Shown here piece after piece: positions 7,573 through 16,321 of a stretch of DNA of 22,405 nucleotides. The notes beneath the pieces are model-generated. The model was not told the DNA's origin. It was given only the letters and a program-made list of their open reading frames with translations, and ran no database searches. The position numbers were made by a program, and so were the translations under genes. Position 1 is the stretch's first letter. Every line of letters starts with the position of its first letter. The stretch spans positions 1 through 22,405 of the forward strand of contig DBDH01000038.1 in assembly GCA_002293455.1 (NCBI GenBank), in the 5' to 3' direction. Origin of the DNA: Treponema sp. UBA937. GTDB lineage: Bacteria; Spirochaetota; Spirochaetia; Treponematales; Breznakiellaceae.

Positions 7573-8331
7573 ATGTCATACTTTAGATATAATGGATGCG
7601 ATGTTTTTTTTAAGGAAACGGGTGTTGGCTTTCCGCTTGTTTTACTGCATGGAAATTCAGTTTCATCAAAATTGTTTGACGGCGTCGTCGGCTTATACGC
7701 CGAACACTACAAAGTAATTCTGATTGATTTTCTCGGTCACGGGCAATCGGACAGACTGAAAGAATTTGCCGTTGACTTTTGGTATGACGAGGCGATGCAG
7801 GTCATCAAGTTAATTGAAGAAAACAACTACGGCAAAGTTAATCTTATCGGAACGAGCGGCGGAGCATTGGCCGCGCTGAACGCGGCTTTAGAGCGCGGCG
7901 ATTTAATAAACAAAGTGATAGCCGATAGTTTTGAAGGAGAGAAAGCCTTAAAGGCAATTGTAGAATACATTCCTGAAGAACGGCGGGAATCGAAAGCGCA
8001 TGAAGAAGGAAGAGGCTTGTGGGAATACTGCCACGGTGATGACTGGGAAAGCATTGTTGATAACGATACGGAAGTCTGCACAAAACATTATGAAGCTGTG
8101 AGAAATTTCTTTCATAAAGATTTATCAGCATTGAATGTTCCTGTAATGCTTACAGCCGGCCTCGAAGATGATTTTGCGAAAATCGCCGGTTTAGATTTTA
8201 GCGTTCTGTACCCAGAGATGGCAGGCAAGATTACCGACAGCAAGGTTCAGCTTTTTCCCGCAGGCGGTCATCCGGCAATGCTTACAAACGCGGAAGAGTT
8301 TTTCGATGCCGCGAAAATATTTTTCGGCTAA
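7573..8331 (+). CDS. Alpha/beta hydrolase
   Basis: 252 residues, the usual length of a single-domain alpha/beta hydrolase. The oxyanion-hole region HGNSVSS is near 26-32, followed by DFLGHGQSD. The nucleophile elbow GTSGG places Ser95. An acid at Asp199 or Asp200 (GLEDDF) and His233 (AGGHPAM) complete the triad. No signal peptide, so cytoplasmic. It would hydrolyse an ester, lactone or similar bond; the substrate cannot be told from sequence. It is read from a promoter almost touching the ATG, and the small membrane protein gene follows after 24 bases, probably in the same transcript. Confidence 0.88.
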   Translation: MSYFRYNGCDVFFKETGVGFPLVLLHGNSVSSKLFDGVVGLYAEHYKVILIDFLGHGQSDRLKEFAVDFWYDEAMQVIKLIEENNYGKVNLIGTSGGALAALNAALERGDLINKVIADSFEGEKALKAIVEYIPEERRESKAHEEGRGLWEYCHGDDWESIVDNDTEVCTKHYEAVRNFFHKDLSALNVPVMLTAGLEDDFAKIAGLDFSVLYPEMAGKITDSKVQLFPAGGHPAMLTNAEEFFDAAKIFFG

Positions 8332-8355
8332 AAAAATTTTGATGGGAAACAATAT

Positions 8356-8859
8356 ATGTACAACCCCTTTACTATCATCCTTGTGAATGTTGTGTTTTGG
8401 TTCGCGCTGAATATTTTTGGAGCGGCGGCCATTACATCATTTACTCCGAAGCGAATGTATGATGCCGCAAATTGTATTTTTAGAATACGGCCCTTTGAAT
8501 GCCGTTTTTACAAAGCAATGAATATTCACAAATGGAAAGACAGGCTCCCCATTTACCGATACAATGACAGTATATTTGACAGAAAGCGTTTGTCAAAAAA
8601 AATAACAAAACAATATCTTGAAACATTTATTTCAGAAACATGCAAGGCGGAATTTGTTCATCTTCTTATTTTGCTCTTGGGGCTTTCTTCTGTCACTTTC
8701 GTTTTTTTGCATATTGAACCGCTCATTGTTTTTTTGCTGACAACACTGCTGATGCTTTTTATTCACGCGCCCTTCATTATGATTCAGCGCTACAACCGGC
8801 GGCGTTTGCTGAAATTGGTCAGCCGCATTTTCTCAGAATGCCTTGAGGAAAAAATCTAA
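8356..8859 (+). CDS. Small membrane protein, CrtO-like acyltransferase family
   Basis: 167 residues with a hydrophobic N-terminal segment (about 5-27) and two more near 97-140. The patterns FRIRPFECRFYKAMNIHKWKD (about 43-63), ETCKAEFVH and FIMIQRYNRRRLLKL near the end match what I recall of the glycosyl-4,4'-diaponeurosporenoate acyltransferase (CrtO) family of staphylococci. In that family the protein transfers a fatty acid to a sugar on a carotenoid. No carotenoid gene is visible here, so the acceptor is probably something else, perhaps a glycolipid. GGGA about 8 bases before the ATG is a weak ribosome binding site. It is likely cotranscribed with the hydrolase. Family placement is from memory of motifs and is moderately secure; function is open. 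Confidence 0.6.
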   Translation: MYNPFTIILVNVVFWFALNIFGAAAITSFTPKRMYDAANCIFRIRPFECRFYKAMNIHKWKDRLPIYRYNDSIFDRKRLSKKITKQYLETFISETCKAEFVHLLILLLGLSSVTFVFLHIEPLIVFLLTTLLMLFIHAPFIMIQRYNRRRLLKLVSRIFSECLEEKI

Positions 8860-8871
8860 AACTTATATACT
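8843..8871 (+). promoter_or_regulatory. Promoter of tyrS
   Basis: TTGAGG (8843-8848), a 17-base spacer, and TATACT (8866-8871), overlapping the end of the previous gene. Predicted start near 8878 gives a 30-base leader with a good ribosome binding site. Confidence 0.52.
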
Positions 8872-8908
8872 CTTTCCATAACAACAATTGGAATAGGAAG
8901 GTCTTATC

Positions 8909-10153
8909 ATGAACCAGGCTCTGGAAAACCTCAAAACCCGCGGATTTTTTAAACAATGTACTGACGAAGAAGGGCTTTCCCGGCTTATGGATGAAGGACC
9001 TGTTACGTTTTATGTCGGATGCGATCCTACGGGGCCGAGTCTGCATATTGGGCACATGGTTCCATTCTTTGCGCTGCGTCACCTTCGGGATGCGGGGCAT
9101 GTGGGAATCGCGCTCATTGGAGGCGGAACCGCGCGGATCGGCGATCCGTCGGGGAAAACCGAAATGCGGAAGATGCTCAGCTACGAACAGCTTGACGCGA
9201 ACGCGGAATCTATCAAGGCGCAGCTTGACCGCTTTATCGGTTTTGATGATGTTCACGCTAAAACCGCCAACAACAAAGATTGGCTTGCCAATCTTAATTA
9301 CATCGATTTTCTTCGGGATATCGGAAGTCATTTTTCCGTAAACCGGATGCTCAGTTTTGAAGCCTACAAAATGAGAATGGAAACCGGGCTTTCTTTTATC
9401 GAGTTCAACTATCAGCTTTTGCAAAGTTTTGATTTTCTGGAACTGTACCGCCGTTACGGAACGCGTCTGCAAATCGGCGGGGACGATCAGTGGGGCAATA
9501 TTGTCGCGGGCCACGAACTTATCCGGCGCATTGAGGGCGTTGATGTGTTCGGCATGACCTTTCCGCTTGTAACAACCGCCGACGGCAAGAAGATGGGCAA
9601 AACCGAAAAAGGCGCGCTCTTCCTCGACCCTTCTATCACAAGCCCTTATGATTTTTTCCAGTATTGGCGGAATATTCAGGACGCCGATGTCAAACGTTTC
9701 TTGCTTATGTTTACGTTTGTTCCTGTTGAAGAATGTGAAACGCTTTGCGCGCCGGGGAAAAATCCCAACGAAGCCAAGGAACGTTTGGCTTGGGAAGTAA
9801 CGGCTCTCATCCACGGGAAAGAGGAAGCCGATAAAGCCTTGGCGGGAGCGAAGGCAGCATTCGGCGGCGGCGGCGATAAGTCGGCAATGCCTACGGTGGA
9901 AATTGCGCGCGCAAGGTTTGAAGCGGGTTACAATATCGTGGATCTTTTTGTCGATACGGAACTTGCTCCCAGCAAAAGCGAAGCCCGCCGTCTCGTTCAG
10001 CAGGGCGGCGCCTTTGTTACGGATCCCGAAGACGGAACATTAAAAGCGATTACAGATATTACCGCTTTGATCACAATCGACAGCATCGATAAAGACAACG
10101 AATTGATTATCCGTTCAGGAAAGAAGCGATTCTGCAGAATTGTAATCAAGTGA
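8909..10153 (+). CDS. tyrS: Tyrosyl-tRNA synthetase
   Basis: Attaches tyrosine to its tRNA using ATP, in the cytoplasm. 414 residues, the standard bacterial length. Class I motifs are present: HIGH at 46-49 in PSLHIGHMVP, and the KMSKS loop as KMGKT at 228-232, a normal variant for this enzyme. QIGGDDQWGNI lies between them. The C-terminal S4 RNA-binding domain is seen in PSKSEARRLVQQGGAFV. AGGAAGG lies about 8 bases before the ATG. It is a single-gene unit facing the 5'-nucleotidase gene tail to tail, with a long-looped inverted repeat between them. Confidence 0.96.
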   Translation: MNQALENLKTRGFFKQCTDEEGLSRLMDEGPVTFYVGCDPTGPSLHIGHMVPFFALRHLRDAGHVGIALIGGGTARIGDPSGKTEMRKMLSYEQLDANAESIKAQLDRFIGFDDVHAKTANNKDWLANLNYIDFLRDIGSHFSVNRMLSFEAYKMRMETGLSFIEFNYQLLQSFDFLELYRRYGTRLQIGGDDQWGNIVAGHELIRRIEGVDVFGMTFPLVTTADGKKMGKTEKGALFLDPSITSPYDFFQYWRNIQDADVKRFLLMFTFVPVEECETLCAPGKNPNEAKERLAWEVTALIHGKEEADKALAGAKAAFGGGGDKSAMPTVEIARARFEAGYNIVDLFVDTELAPSKSEARRLVQQGGAFVTDPEDGTLKAITDITALITIDSIDKDNELIIRSGKKRFCRIVIK

Positions 10154-10161
10154 ACAGAGAG

Positions 10162-10205
10162 CAATCAGCAGTGATCAAAGAACATTATCTTCACACTGCT
10201 AATTG
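10162..10205. terminator. Possible two-way hairpin between tyrS and the nucleotidase gene
   Basis: CAATCAGCAGTG (10162-10173) pairs with CACTGCTAATTG (10194-10205), 12 positions with one mismatch and a 20-base loop. It sits between two convergent stops. The large loop and lack of a T-run make this a weak terminator call. Confidence 0.3.
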
Positions 10206-10219
10206 CCGCCTGTTGTTGA

Positions 10220-11809
10220 TTATTCGCTGACACCGCCGATAATCGTAATGCGTCCGTCGGTTTCCGGTGTGATGATGCCGTTCAGACTCCGGACATATTC
10301 AATCACGACAGTCTGCAAAGTCAGCGATGTATTGAAAGGACTCATCGCCTTATCTTTTAACACGGTATAACCGTCCCCGCCATTAAGGAGAAAATCATTG
10401 GTGCAGAACGAATAGGTTTTGCCAGCATCTACCGGCGCGCCGCCAATCGTCAAATCTTTCAGCACTCCTTTGCCGCCCGTGTAATCAATTGTGTATCTTA
10501 CTTCCTGTGACATCTGCGGGAATCCGCCGTTACCCTGCGGAATGCTTCCGATGAAATTAAACAGATCAATAATGTCGGAACCCTTCATCGATACTACATA
10601 AAGATAATTGTCGAAGGGTAGAACCGTCATTATATCTTCACGTGTCAGCGGACCTTTGGAAAGAGGCGCGCGGATATTTCCGCCATTATGAAAAGCAAAA
10701 TCAATCTTCTGACCAAAGACATCGTTGATGTACCATACATTGGCATCGCAGATCATGTCACCAATAGCGGTTTCAATTTTACGGGTAAGACGGTCGCCGA
10801 AAACAAAATCGTCCGCTGCCTGACCGATCACTTCTTTAAGAGAGGCATCGGCTTTTTCGGAATAGGGAGCGATCATCGCCGCGACTTCCGCGTCGGGAGT
10901 AAAGGCAATGGTTTCGTTGTTGTTGATCATAACAGGCATCCAATCGAAATTGACAATGGTTCCGTTTACAACATCGATCTTTGCTTCACCCACATATTTG
11001 CCCCACTCGTTAGCGGAAACAATTTTTGTCTGACCAGCTTGTATCGGCTGTTCCATGTAAGTATGAGAATGCCCGTCAACAATAATATCGATTTCCGGAA
11101 CCGCCGCCGCAAGTTCGGGGGAAGTCGTGGACATTTCGGTTTCCTTTACATCGCCAAGATGGGTCAGCGCAATCACAATATCAACCTTTTCATCGTTCTT
11201 AAGAACAGAAACGATATTTTTTGCGGCTTCAATTTCATCAATAAACAGAACTTCCGGCCCGACATTTGTAAGCTCGGCAGTTCTTTTTGTCGTCAGTCCG
11301 AAAATGCCGATACGGATGCCGTCATAATTTTTAACAATGTATGGAACTGTTCCGGGAAGCTGATTTCCGCTTTTATCTTTTATGTTCGCATTTACAATCG
11401 GATAATTCAGCATTGCCAATTGATTTTGAAGTTTTTCGTAACTTCCGTCAAATTCATGATTTCCCAAAACGCCTGCGTCGTAACCGATCATGTTGTAAGC
11501 ATTAATATCCGGTTCCGCGTTGAACATGTTGGAAAGCGCGGGTCCGGTATTGATGTCACCGGCATCAAGCACAAGCACCTGCGCATACTGATCCCGGACA
11601 GACTTTACAAATGACATCCGTTCCGCGAGACCGCCTCGCCCGTCTTTTGCCAATGTTGCCCCATGATGATCATTCGTGTGAAGCAGAACAAAAGAATACG
11701 ATTTCCCTTCTTCGCGCTGTACCGGTTCAGGCCCGCCCGCGCAGCCGAACATTACAGCAAGCGACAACAACAGCGCCGTAATCACGAACCATTTTTTTAC
11801 CACAAACAT
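10220..11809 (-). CDS. 5'-nucleotidase/UshA-type lipoprotein
   Basis: 529 residues. A lipoprotein signal (KK then a hydrophobic run, cysteine at 23 in MFGC) fits the relaxed spirochaetal lipobox, placing the enzyme on the membrane facing out. The metallophosphatase domain shows LLHTNDHHG, LDAGD, GNHEFD, THLG and GHSH, which hold two metal ions. The C-terminal domain has FHNGGNIRAPL and NDFLLNGGDGY, which bind the base and sugar. Such enzymes release phosphate and nucleosides from nucleotides for uptake; exact specificity is uncertain. The start at 11809 is chosen because GGAGGAA lies just before it; an upstream in-frame start at 11854 would spoil the signal peptide. It follows flhG but has its own promoter. 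Confidence 0.9.
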   Translation of the reverse strand: MFVVKKWFVITALLLSLAVMFGCAGGPEPVQREEGKSYSFVLLHTNDHHGATLAKDGRGGLAERMSFVKSVRDQYAQVLVLDAGDINTGPALSNMFNAEPDINAYNMIGYDAGVLGNHEFDGSYEKLQNQLAMLNYPIVNANIKDKSGNQLPGTVPYIVKNYDGIRIGIFGLTTKRTAELTNVGPEVLFIDEIEAAKNIVSVLKNDEKVDIVIALTHLGDVKETEMSTTSPELAAAVPEIDIIVDGHSHTYMEQPIQAGQTKIVSANEWGKYVGEAKIDVVNGTIVNFDWMPVMINNNETIAFTPDAEVAAMIAPYSEKADASLKEVIGQAADDFVFGDRLTRKIETAIGDMICDANVWYINDVFGQKIDFAFHNGGNIRAPLSKGPLTREDIMTVLPFDNYLYVVSMKGSDIIDLFNFIGSIPQGNGGFPQMSQEVRYTIDYTGGKGVLKDLTIGGAPVDAGKTYSFCTNDFLLNGGDGYTVLKDKAMSPFNTSLTLQTVVIEYVRSLNGIITPETDGRITIIGGVSE

Positions 11810-11860
11810 TGTTTCCTCCATTATTTGTTTTTGAAGACTCCTTTGGTCTTTCAATTGATA

Positions 11861-11900
11861 CTTAACTCAAACAACTATAAATACTTTTTTTGAGTTTAAG
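11861..11900. terminator. Hairpin after flhG, possible terminator
   Basis: CTTAACTCAAA (11861-11871) pairs with TTTGAGTTTAAG (11889-11900) with a one-base bulge and 17-base loop. It lies about 22 bases past the flhG stop and could end the flagellar transcript, but there is no T-run and it overlaps the next promoter. Could instead be a protein-binding palindrome. Confidence 0.3.
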
Positions 11901-11903
11901 CAA
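11874..11903 (-). promoter_or_regulatory. Candidate promoter of the 5'-nucleotidase gene
   Basis: On the minus strand TTGCTT (11903-11898), an 18-base spacer, and TATAGT (11879-11874). Predicted start about 11867, leaving a leader of near 58 bases. The -35 box matches only 3 of 6 consensus positions. Confidence 0.38.
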
Positions 11904-11922
11904 GTAATTATTCCCGCTTTAT

Positions 11923-12810
11923 TTAATCTTTTTTCCCCAGGAACCGTCTCATCATATTTCCAAAACCGCTGTCTTTCCGAATCTCGTTTTTTTCCATCCT
12001 GCCTACAATGTGCTGGACGCATTGGGATGCCCTGGATTTCGGATCAACAACCATAAAAGGACGCTGCCGAAGTACTGACTGGGAAACCACAGGATCATCA
12101 TAAATAAAGCCCAGATAATCCACTTTGAGGTTCAAAAATTGACCTACAATCTGGGTCATCCGGTCCGCTACTTTTTTTGCTTCCGCCACGGATTTTACGC
12201 GGTTCACCACAAGCCTCAATCCCATGTTTATATTATCCATCTCCGTGGCAATAATTTTTATAATGCCGTAAGCGTCGGTAATGGCAGTGGGTTCCGGCGT
12301 CGTAATAATGACGGCATCATCCGCGGCCGCGACAAAATCAAGAACGTTGCTTGATACACCAGCGCTGGTATCAATAATGATAATATCGGCATTGGTCAAG
12401 GACTCCAGCTCATCGATGAAGTTTTGGCGTTCTTCCTCGGTCAGATTGGCTATTTTGGAAACGCCCGAAGCGCCGGCTACAATATCTATTCCATATTCTG
12501 TTTTTTGAATAATCTCCTTCATGGTTTTTTGTTTGCGGATTACATGATAAAGCGTGAATTTTGGAACGATATTGAGCATAACATTTACATTCGCCAGGCC
12601 TAAATCGGCATCCATGACAACAACTTTCTTCCCTAGACGCGCGTAAGCCAAAGCCATATTTACGGATGTATTCGTTTTTCCCACGCCGCCCTTACCGCTC
12701 GTAATGGTGATAATTCTCGTATGCTTGGCAGACTTGTCCTTTTCCTGCTTTTCGCCAAGTTTATTTTTTTGCCGCATTATTTCGCGAAGTTTTTCCGCTT
12801 GATCTTCCAT
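11923..12810 (-). CDS. flhG: Flagellar number regulator, MinD-like ATPase FlhG
   Basis: 295 residues, also named FleN or YlxH. A MinD/ParA-type ATPase that limits flagellar number and stimulates the GTPase FlhF. The N-terminus carries DQAEKLR at 3-9, the short helix known to activate FlhF. The deviant Walker A KGGVGKT is at 40-46, then MDADLGLANVNVML (switch I region) and IIIDTSAGVSS (Walker B, switch II). A basic C-terminus (MMRRFLGKKD) may touch the membrane. GGAG lies 7 bases before the ATG. It follows flhF by 21 bases and is the last gene of the flagellar block. In Treponema pallidum the sigma factor gene fliA comes next; here it does not. Confidence 0.92.
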   Translation of the reverse strand: MEDQAEKLREIMRQKNKLGEKQEKDKSAKHTRIITITSGKGGVGKTNTSVNMALAYARLGKKVVVMDADLGLANVNVMLNIVPKFTLYHVIRKQKTMKEIIQKTEYGIDIVAGASGVSKIANLTEEERQNFIDELESLTNADIIIIDTSAGVSSNVLDFVAAADDAVIITTPEPTAITDAYGIIKIIATEMDNINMGLRLVVNRVKSVAEAKKVADRMTQIVGQFLNLKVDYLGFIYDDPVVSQSVLRQRPFMVVDPKSRASQCVQHIVGRMEKNEIRKDSGFGNMMRRFLGKKD

Positions 12811-12831
12811 ATTTTATCTCCGTAACTTATA

Positions 12832-14052
12832 TTAAAAACTGCCTTTATTTGGGAAACGATCTTCTATCGCTCTTCGGTTCACTTTAAATCCTTCAAGATT
12901 TATCAGGAATCTTACTACACCAGCCCGGTGAATATCCGCCGGTACGGCTTGACCATCGGTGATATAAGAAATCGATTTTCCTTTATCCTTCAAAGCGCTG
13001 ATGATATTTCCTACCCGGATGGTTTCATCCAGCTTTGTAACAACAATCGAACGATAATTAAAGGGCTCAAACTGCTGAATAATTTCATGAATATCGCTCG
13101 ACTTCGTTGAAGCGCATATCGCAAGATGCACTTCCGCCTGCGATCCGCAGACGCTGAGCAGCTTCTTCATTTCCGCAAGTTTGACGGAATCCCGTGGACT
13201 TTTTCCAATAGTATCAATTAATATAAGATCGACATCTTCGGAACAAAGGGCAATAGTTTTCTTTAGTTCATCGTAACTTTCAACGCTGGAAACAGGAATT
13301 CCCATGATGTTCCCGTAGGTTTCAATCTGCTGCTTTGCCCCAATCCGGTAAGCATCAATAGTGATAATTTTTACGGAATGAGCTTTGACCGCGGCGCCGC
13401 TGCTTAACCCGCCGTATACGGCCGCGAGTTTCGCGATGGTAGTGGTTTTTCCGACACCGGTGGGCCCGACCAAAACCAAAATCCGCGGACGGCTTTGAAA
13501 GCCCGATTCTTCATAAATCGTTATTTCTTCTCCAATCCACTCAACAACTTTTTCCTGGAGCAAATCAAAATTATCCAAATCCGAGAGGGAAAATTCTTTT
13601 CGGACACGTTCCAGAATTCTTCTTGTGAATTTTGATGAAAAATCATTCATGTCCATCAAGTCCGCGATTCTCAGAATATTCTGATGATCTTCACTCTGAT
13701 TGGTTTTTCCGCTTCCCGATTCAATTTTTTGTTTTATATCCCGAACTTCATTGAGCACCAGTTGAATAGTAGGATCGGTTTTTGCCTGCGCAAGAATTTT
13801 CTTTTTTTCTTCTTCAAAATCCAGCGGTTTCTGGACGGGCTTTTGAATGGGAATGGTGTTTTGTGAAACAGGTTTCTTATAACCATGAGAAATGATGGCG
13901 GATACTTCCACGGCTTCCCTCGTGAACAATCCTAACACGCCTCCGACACGGATTGTCTTCCGGGTAAACGGTTCAACATGGCGGCCGTATTTATCCTGCA
14001 ATTTTCTGACACATTCCTCGTAAGTGGAACCGCGTTCTGTAATAATTTCCAT
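12832..14052 (-). CDS. flhF: Flagellar biosynthesis GTPase FlhF
   Basis: 406 residues. A signal-recognition-particle-type GTPase that marks the site of flagellar assembly at the cell end. Layout: basic N-terminal B domain with coiled, charged stretch (about 1-120), an N domain, then the G domain with P-loop VGPTGVGKTTT around 195-205, DAYRIGAKQQIETYG, DTIGKSPRD and TKLDET. All GTP-binding motifs are intact. It sits between flhA and flhG as in other bacteria with polar flagella; in spirochaetes the pair likely sets the subpolar position and count of periplasmic flagella. The stop of flhA is 20 bases upstream. Confidence 0.94.
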   Translation of the reverse strand: MEIITERGSTYEECVRKLQDKYGRHVEPFTRKTIRVGGVLGLFTREAVEVSAIISHGYKKPVSQNTIPIQKPVQKPLDFEEEKKKILAQAKTDPTIQLVLNEVRDIKQKIESGSGKTNQSEDHQNILRIADLMDMNDFSSKFTRRILERVRKEFSLSDLDNFDLLQEKVVEWIGEEITIYEESGFQSRPRILVLVGPTGVGKTTTIAKLAAVYGGLSSGAAVKAHSVKIITIDAYRIGAKQQIETYGNIMGIPVSSVESYDELKKTIALCSEDVDLILIDTIGKSPRDSVKLAEMKKLLSVCGSQAEVHLAICASTKSSDIHEIIQQFEPFNYRSIVVTKLDETIRVGNIISALKDKGKSISYITDGQAVPADIHRAGVVRFLINLEGFKVNRRAIEDRFPNKGSF

Positions 14053-14072
14053 TTATTCACATTACTCCCTTT

Positions 14073-16163
14073 TTAACTTTCCAGCCTTATTTCGCCGACT
14101 TGTTCTACCGTTATATCCGCAACAATTTCCGGAACCGAAAGGATAACCAGATTCGGCAGTTCCCGGTACGATGATGATCTTACAAGGAACCGGGCCGCTT
14201 CAGAACAGAGTATCACCGGGAAAAGGCCTTGTTCCTGCATGGCCGCCACGGACCGGGAAAGCGCTTTTATCCAGGCATTCTGCACAGCCGGTTCCAGGGC
14301 GGACATCACTCCCGAAGAAGTTTCAACCCGGCTTTCGACAATTTTTTGTTCCAGAGCATGATCGATGGTCAAAACATGAAGCATTCTGTCCTCATCCGCG
14401 TATTGAAGACAAATCTGCCTTGCCAAAGCCTGGCGTGATTTTTCCGTGAGGAATTGTATGTCTTTTGTAACAGGACCGTAATCAGCAAGGGCTTCCAGAA
14501 TCGCAACCATATTCCTGATGGAAACCTGTTCCTCCAAAAGAGCTTGCAGTACTTTCTGGATTTCACCCAAAGACAACGCCTTTTGAGCTTCTTCAACAAC
14601 CGCGGGATAATCCTTTTTAAGCCCTTCCAGAATTGATTGAGTTTCCTGCCTGCCCAAAATTTCCGCCGCGTGGCGTTTTATTATTTCCGTTAAATGCGTC
14701 GCGATAATCGACGGAGGATCGACCACGGTGTAGCCTGCTCTTTCGGCTTGTTCCCGTTTGTCTTCGCTTATCCAAATCGCGGGAAGGCCGAAAGCCGGGT
14801 CCTTAGTTTTTTCGCCGGGAATTTCCTCGGTAACATTTCCCGAAACAATACACATAAAGTAACCCATGCGGATTTTACCGCGTCCTACATCAACGCCTTT
14901 AATCTTGAAGCAGTACTCCGACGGTTCAAGCCGCATGTTATCGATGATTCTTATTCTGGGAATAACAAGGCCTAAATCCAAGGCCGATTCCCGCCGGATC
15001 CGGTGAACCCGTTCCAAAAGCTCCGCGCCTTTATCGCGGTCAACCAAAGGTATCAATCCATAGCCAAGTTCCAAAGACAAAGGATCGAGGGGAACCACCG
15101 GAGACATCTCGCCGGTATCATCCTTGGGTTTTCTCGCTTCGGCGGCTTTCACCGCGGCGGCTTCTTCGGTTTTCATTTTTTTCTTGCCAAGCCGGTAAGC
15201 GAGGAAGCCGAGCATACACGCAAGGGGAATAAGCACATACCAGGGGAAACCGGGAAGCAGCGCAAAACCCGCGAGCACAAATGCGCCTATCCAGTAAATG
15301 CGGGAGTCACGTGAAAACTGGGTAGAAACATCCGAGCCAAAGGTTCCGTCGGAAACGCTCCGCGTTACGATGATGCCGGTAGCTGTTGAAACAAGCAACG
15401 CCGGAAACTGGGAAAGCAAACCGTCGCCGATGGCAAAAGCGATATAGGTACCAACCGCCGCCGAAATAGGTTCTCCGTGAATCACCACGCCGATGATGAC
15501 CCCGCCAAGAATATTTACCACCGTAATAAGGATTCCGATTTTCACGTTTCCCGAAACAAATTTACTGGAACCGTCCATGGCGCCGTAAAAGTCAACTTCC
15601 TGCTGAAGCTGATTTTTCCGCCGGAAAGATTCTTCTTCGCTGATGGCGCCGGAATTGTACTCGGCTTCAATCGCCATCTGTTTTCCGGGCAGCGCGTCCA
15701 AGGCAAAACGGGCGGCAACTTCCGCGATACGGGTCGCGCCCTTCGTGATAACCACCGCCTGCACCGCGATAATTACGATGAAGATGATGAAGCCTACAAC
15801 AAGGCCTTCCGTTCCCCCGGAACCGACAACAAAGGTCGAGAAAGCGTTGATCATGCGGCCGTCAAATCCGGCTCCCAAAGTAAGCATCAGCCTTGTAGAT
15901 GAAACATTGAGCGCCAATCCAAAAACGGTCGTGACAAGAAGTATCGTCGGAAAAACATTGAAGTCTGTGGGCTTCTTGGTATACAGAACAATAAGCAGGA
16001 TGAGCAGAGCCAAAACAAGATTGATTGCCATGAGAGCGTCGAGCAAAAATGTCGGTAAAGGGATAATCAGCATCATTACGACGGCAACAACGCCCAGCGC
16101 GATAAACCCGTCGGTTCTATCCTTAAAGAGACTTGAAGCTATCACTCTTCTTGCATCTGACAT
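14073..16163 (-). CDS. flhA: Flagellar type III export gate protein FlhA
   Basis: 696 residues, the usual size. An N-terminal membrane half with about eight hydrophobic segments (about 20-325) is followed by a cytoplasmic half that receives export substrates and chaperones as a nine-member ring. The FHIPEP loop between membrane segments is well kept: RIAEVAARFALDALPGKQMA (145-164), then YNSGAISEEES and KFVSGN. AAAGGA lies 6 bases before the ATG. It is separated from flhB by an unusual 158-base gap with a hairpin and a sigma-28-like box, so it may be partly read from its own promoter. Confidence 0.96.
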   Translation of the reverse strand: MSDARRVIASSLFKDRTDGFIALGVVAVVMMLIIPLPTFLLDALMAINLVLALLILLIVLYTKKPTDFNVFPTILLVTTVFGLALNVSSTRLMLTLGAGFDGRMINAFSTFVVGSGGTEGLVVGFIIFIVIIAVQAVVITKGATRIAEVAARFALDALPGKQMAIEAEYNSGAISEEESFRRKNQLQQEVDFYGAMDGSSKFVSGNVKIGILITVVNILGGVIIGVVIHGEPISAAVGTYIAFAIGDGLLSQFPALLVSTATGIIVTRSVSDGTFGSDVSTQFSRDSRIYWIGAFVLAGFALLPGFPWYVLIPLACMLGFLAYRLGKKKMKTEEAAAVKAAEARKPKDDTGEMSPVVPLDPLSLELGYGLIPLVDRDKGAELLERVHRIRRESALDLGLVIPRIRIIDNMRLEPSEYCFKIKGVDVGRGKIRMGYFMCIVSGNVTEEIPGEKTKDPAFGLPAIWISEDKREQAERAGYTVVDPPSIIATHLTEIIKRHAAEILGRQETQSILEGLKKDYPAVVEEAQKALSLGEIQKVLQALLEEQVSIRNMVAILEALADYGPVTKDIQFLTEKSRQALARQICLQYADEDRMLHVLTIDHALEQKIVESRVETSSGVMSALEPAVQNAWIKALSRSVAAMQEQGLFPVILCSEAARFLVRSSSYRELPNLVILSVPEIVADITVEQVGEIRLES

Positions 16164-16205
16164 AGTTTTCCTTTACCCCTAGGGCAGCGCTGATTAAACT
16201 GACTC

Positions 16206-16231
16206 TAATCGGCGTTCCCCCATTATTTTTC
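16206..16231 (-). promoter_or_regulatory. Sigma-28-like promoter candidate before flhA
   Basis: On the minus strand GCCGATTA (16213-16206) differs at one base from the sigma-28 -10 consensus GCCGATAA. The upstream GAAA (16231-16228) lies 14 bases away, where TAAA at 15 would be expected. Predicted start near 16199, giving a 36-base leader to flhA. The -35 is poor, so this is tentative. Confidence 0.33.
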
Positions 16232-16283
16232 TCGTTTTTCTCTCAAAACAGACGAAAAACTGCGAAAAATCACATTAAAGAAT

Positions 16284-16317
16284 ACAATGATTTATTCTCG
16301 ATTGAATAAATCATTGT
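16284..16317 (-). other. Perfect 14-bp stem-loop between flhB and flhA
   Basis: ACAATGATTTATTC (16284-16297) and GAATAAATCATTGT (16304-16317) are perfectly paired with a 6-base loop. The stem starts 4 bases after the flhB stop. On the minus strand it is followed by ATTCTTTAAT, only partly T-rich. It could be a weak terminator or attenuator, or an mRNA end that is trimmed and protected. Confidence 0.7.
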
Positions 16318-16321
16318 TGCA

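Noticed and set aside
8819..9814. 331-residue open frame on the minus strand
   Set aside because: It lies opposite tyrS, which has complete family motifs; the antisense product has low-complexity, basic composition and no recognisable domain.
10688..11614. 308-residue open frame on the plus strand
   Set aside because: It is the mirror of the 5'-nucleotidase gene, rich in Phe, Asn and Arg as expected from antisense reading, with no ribosome site.
15643..16182. 179-residue plus-strand frame
   Set aside because: Antisense of flhA with Thr/Ser/Ala-rich composition typical of a shadow frame.
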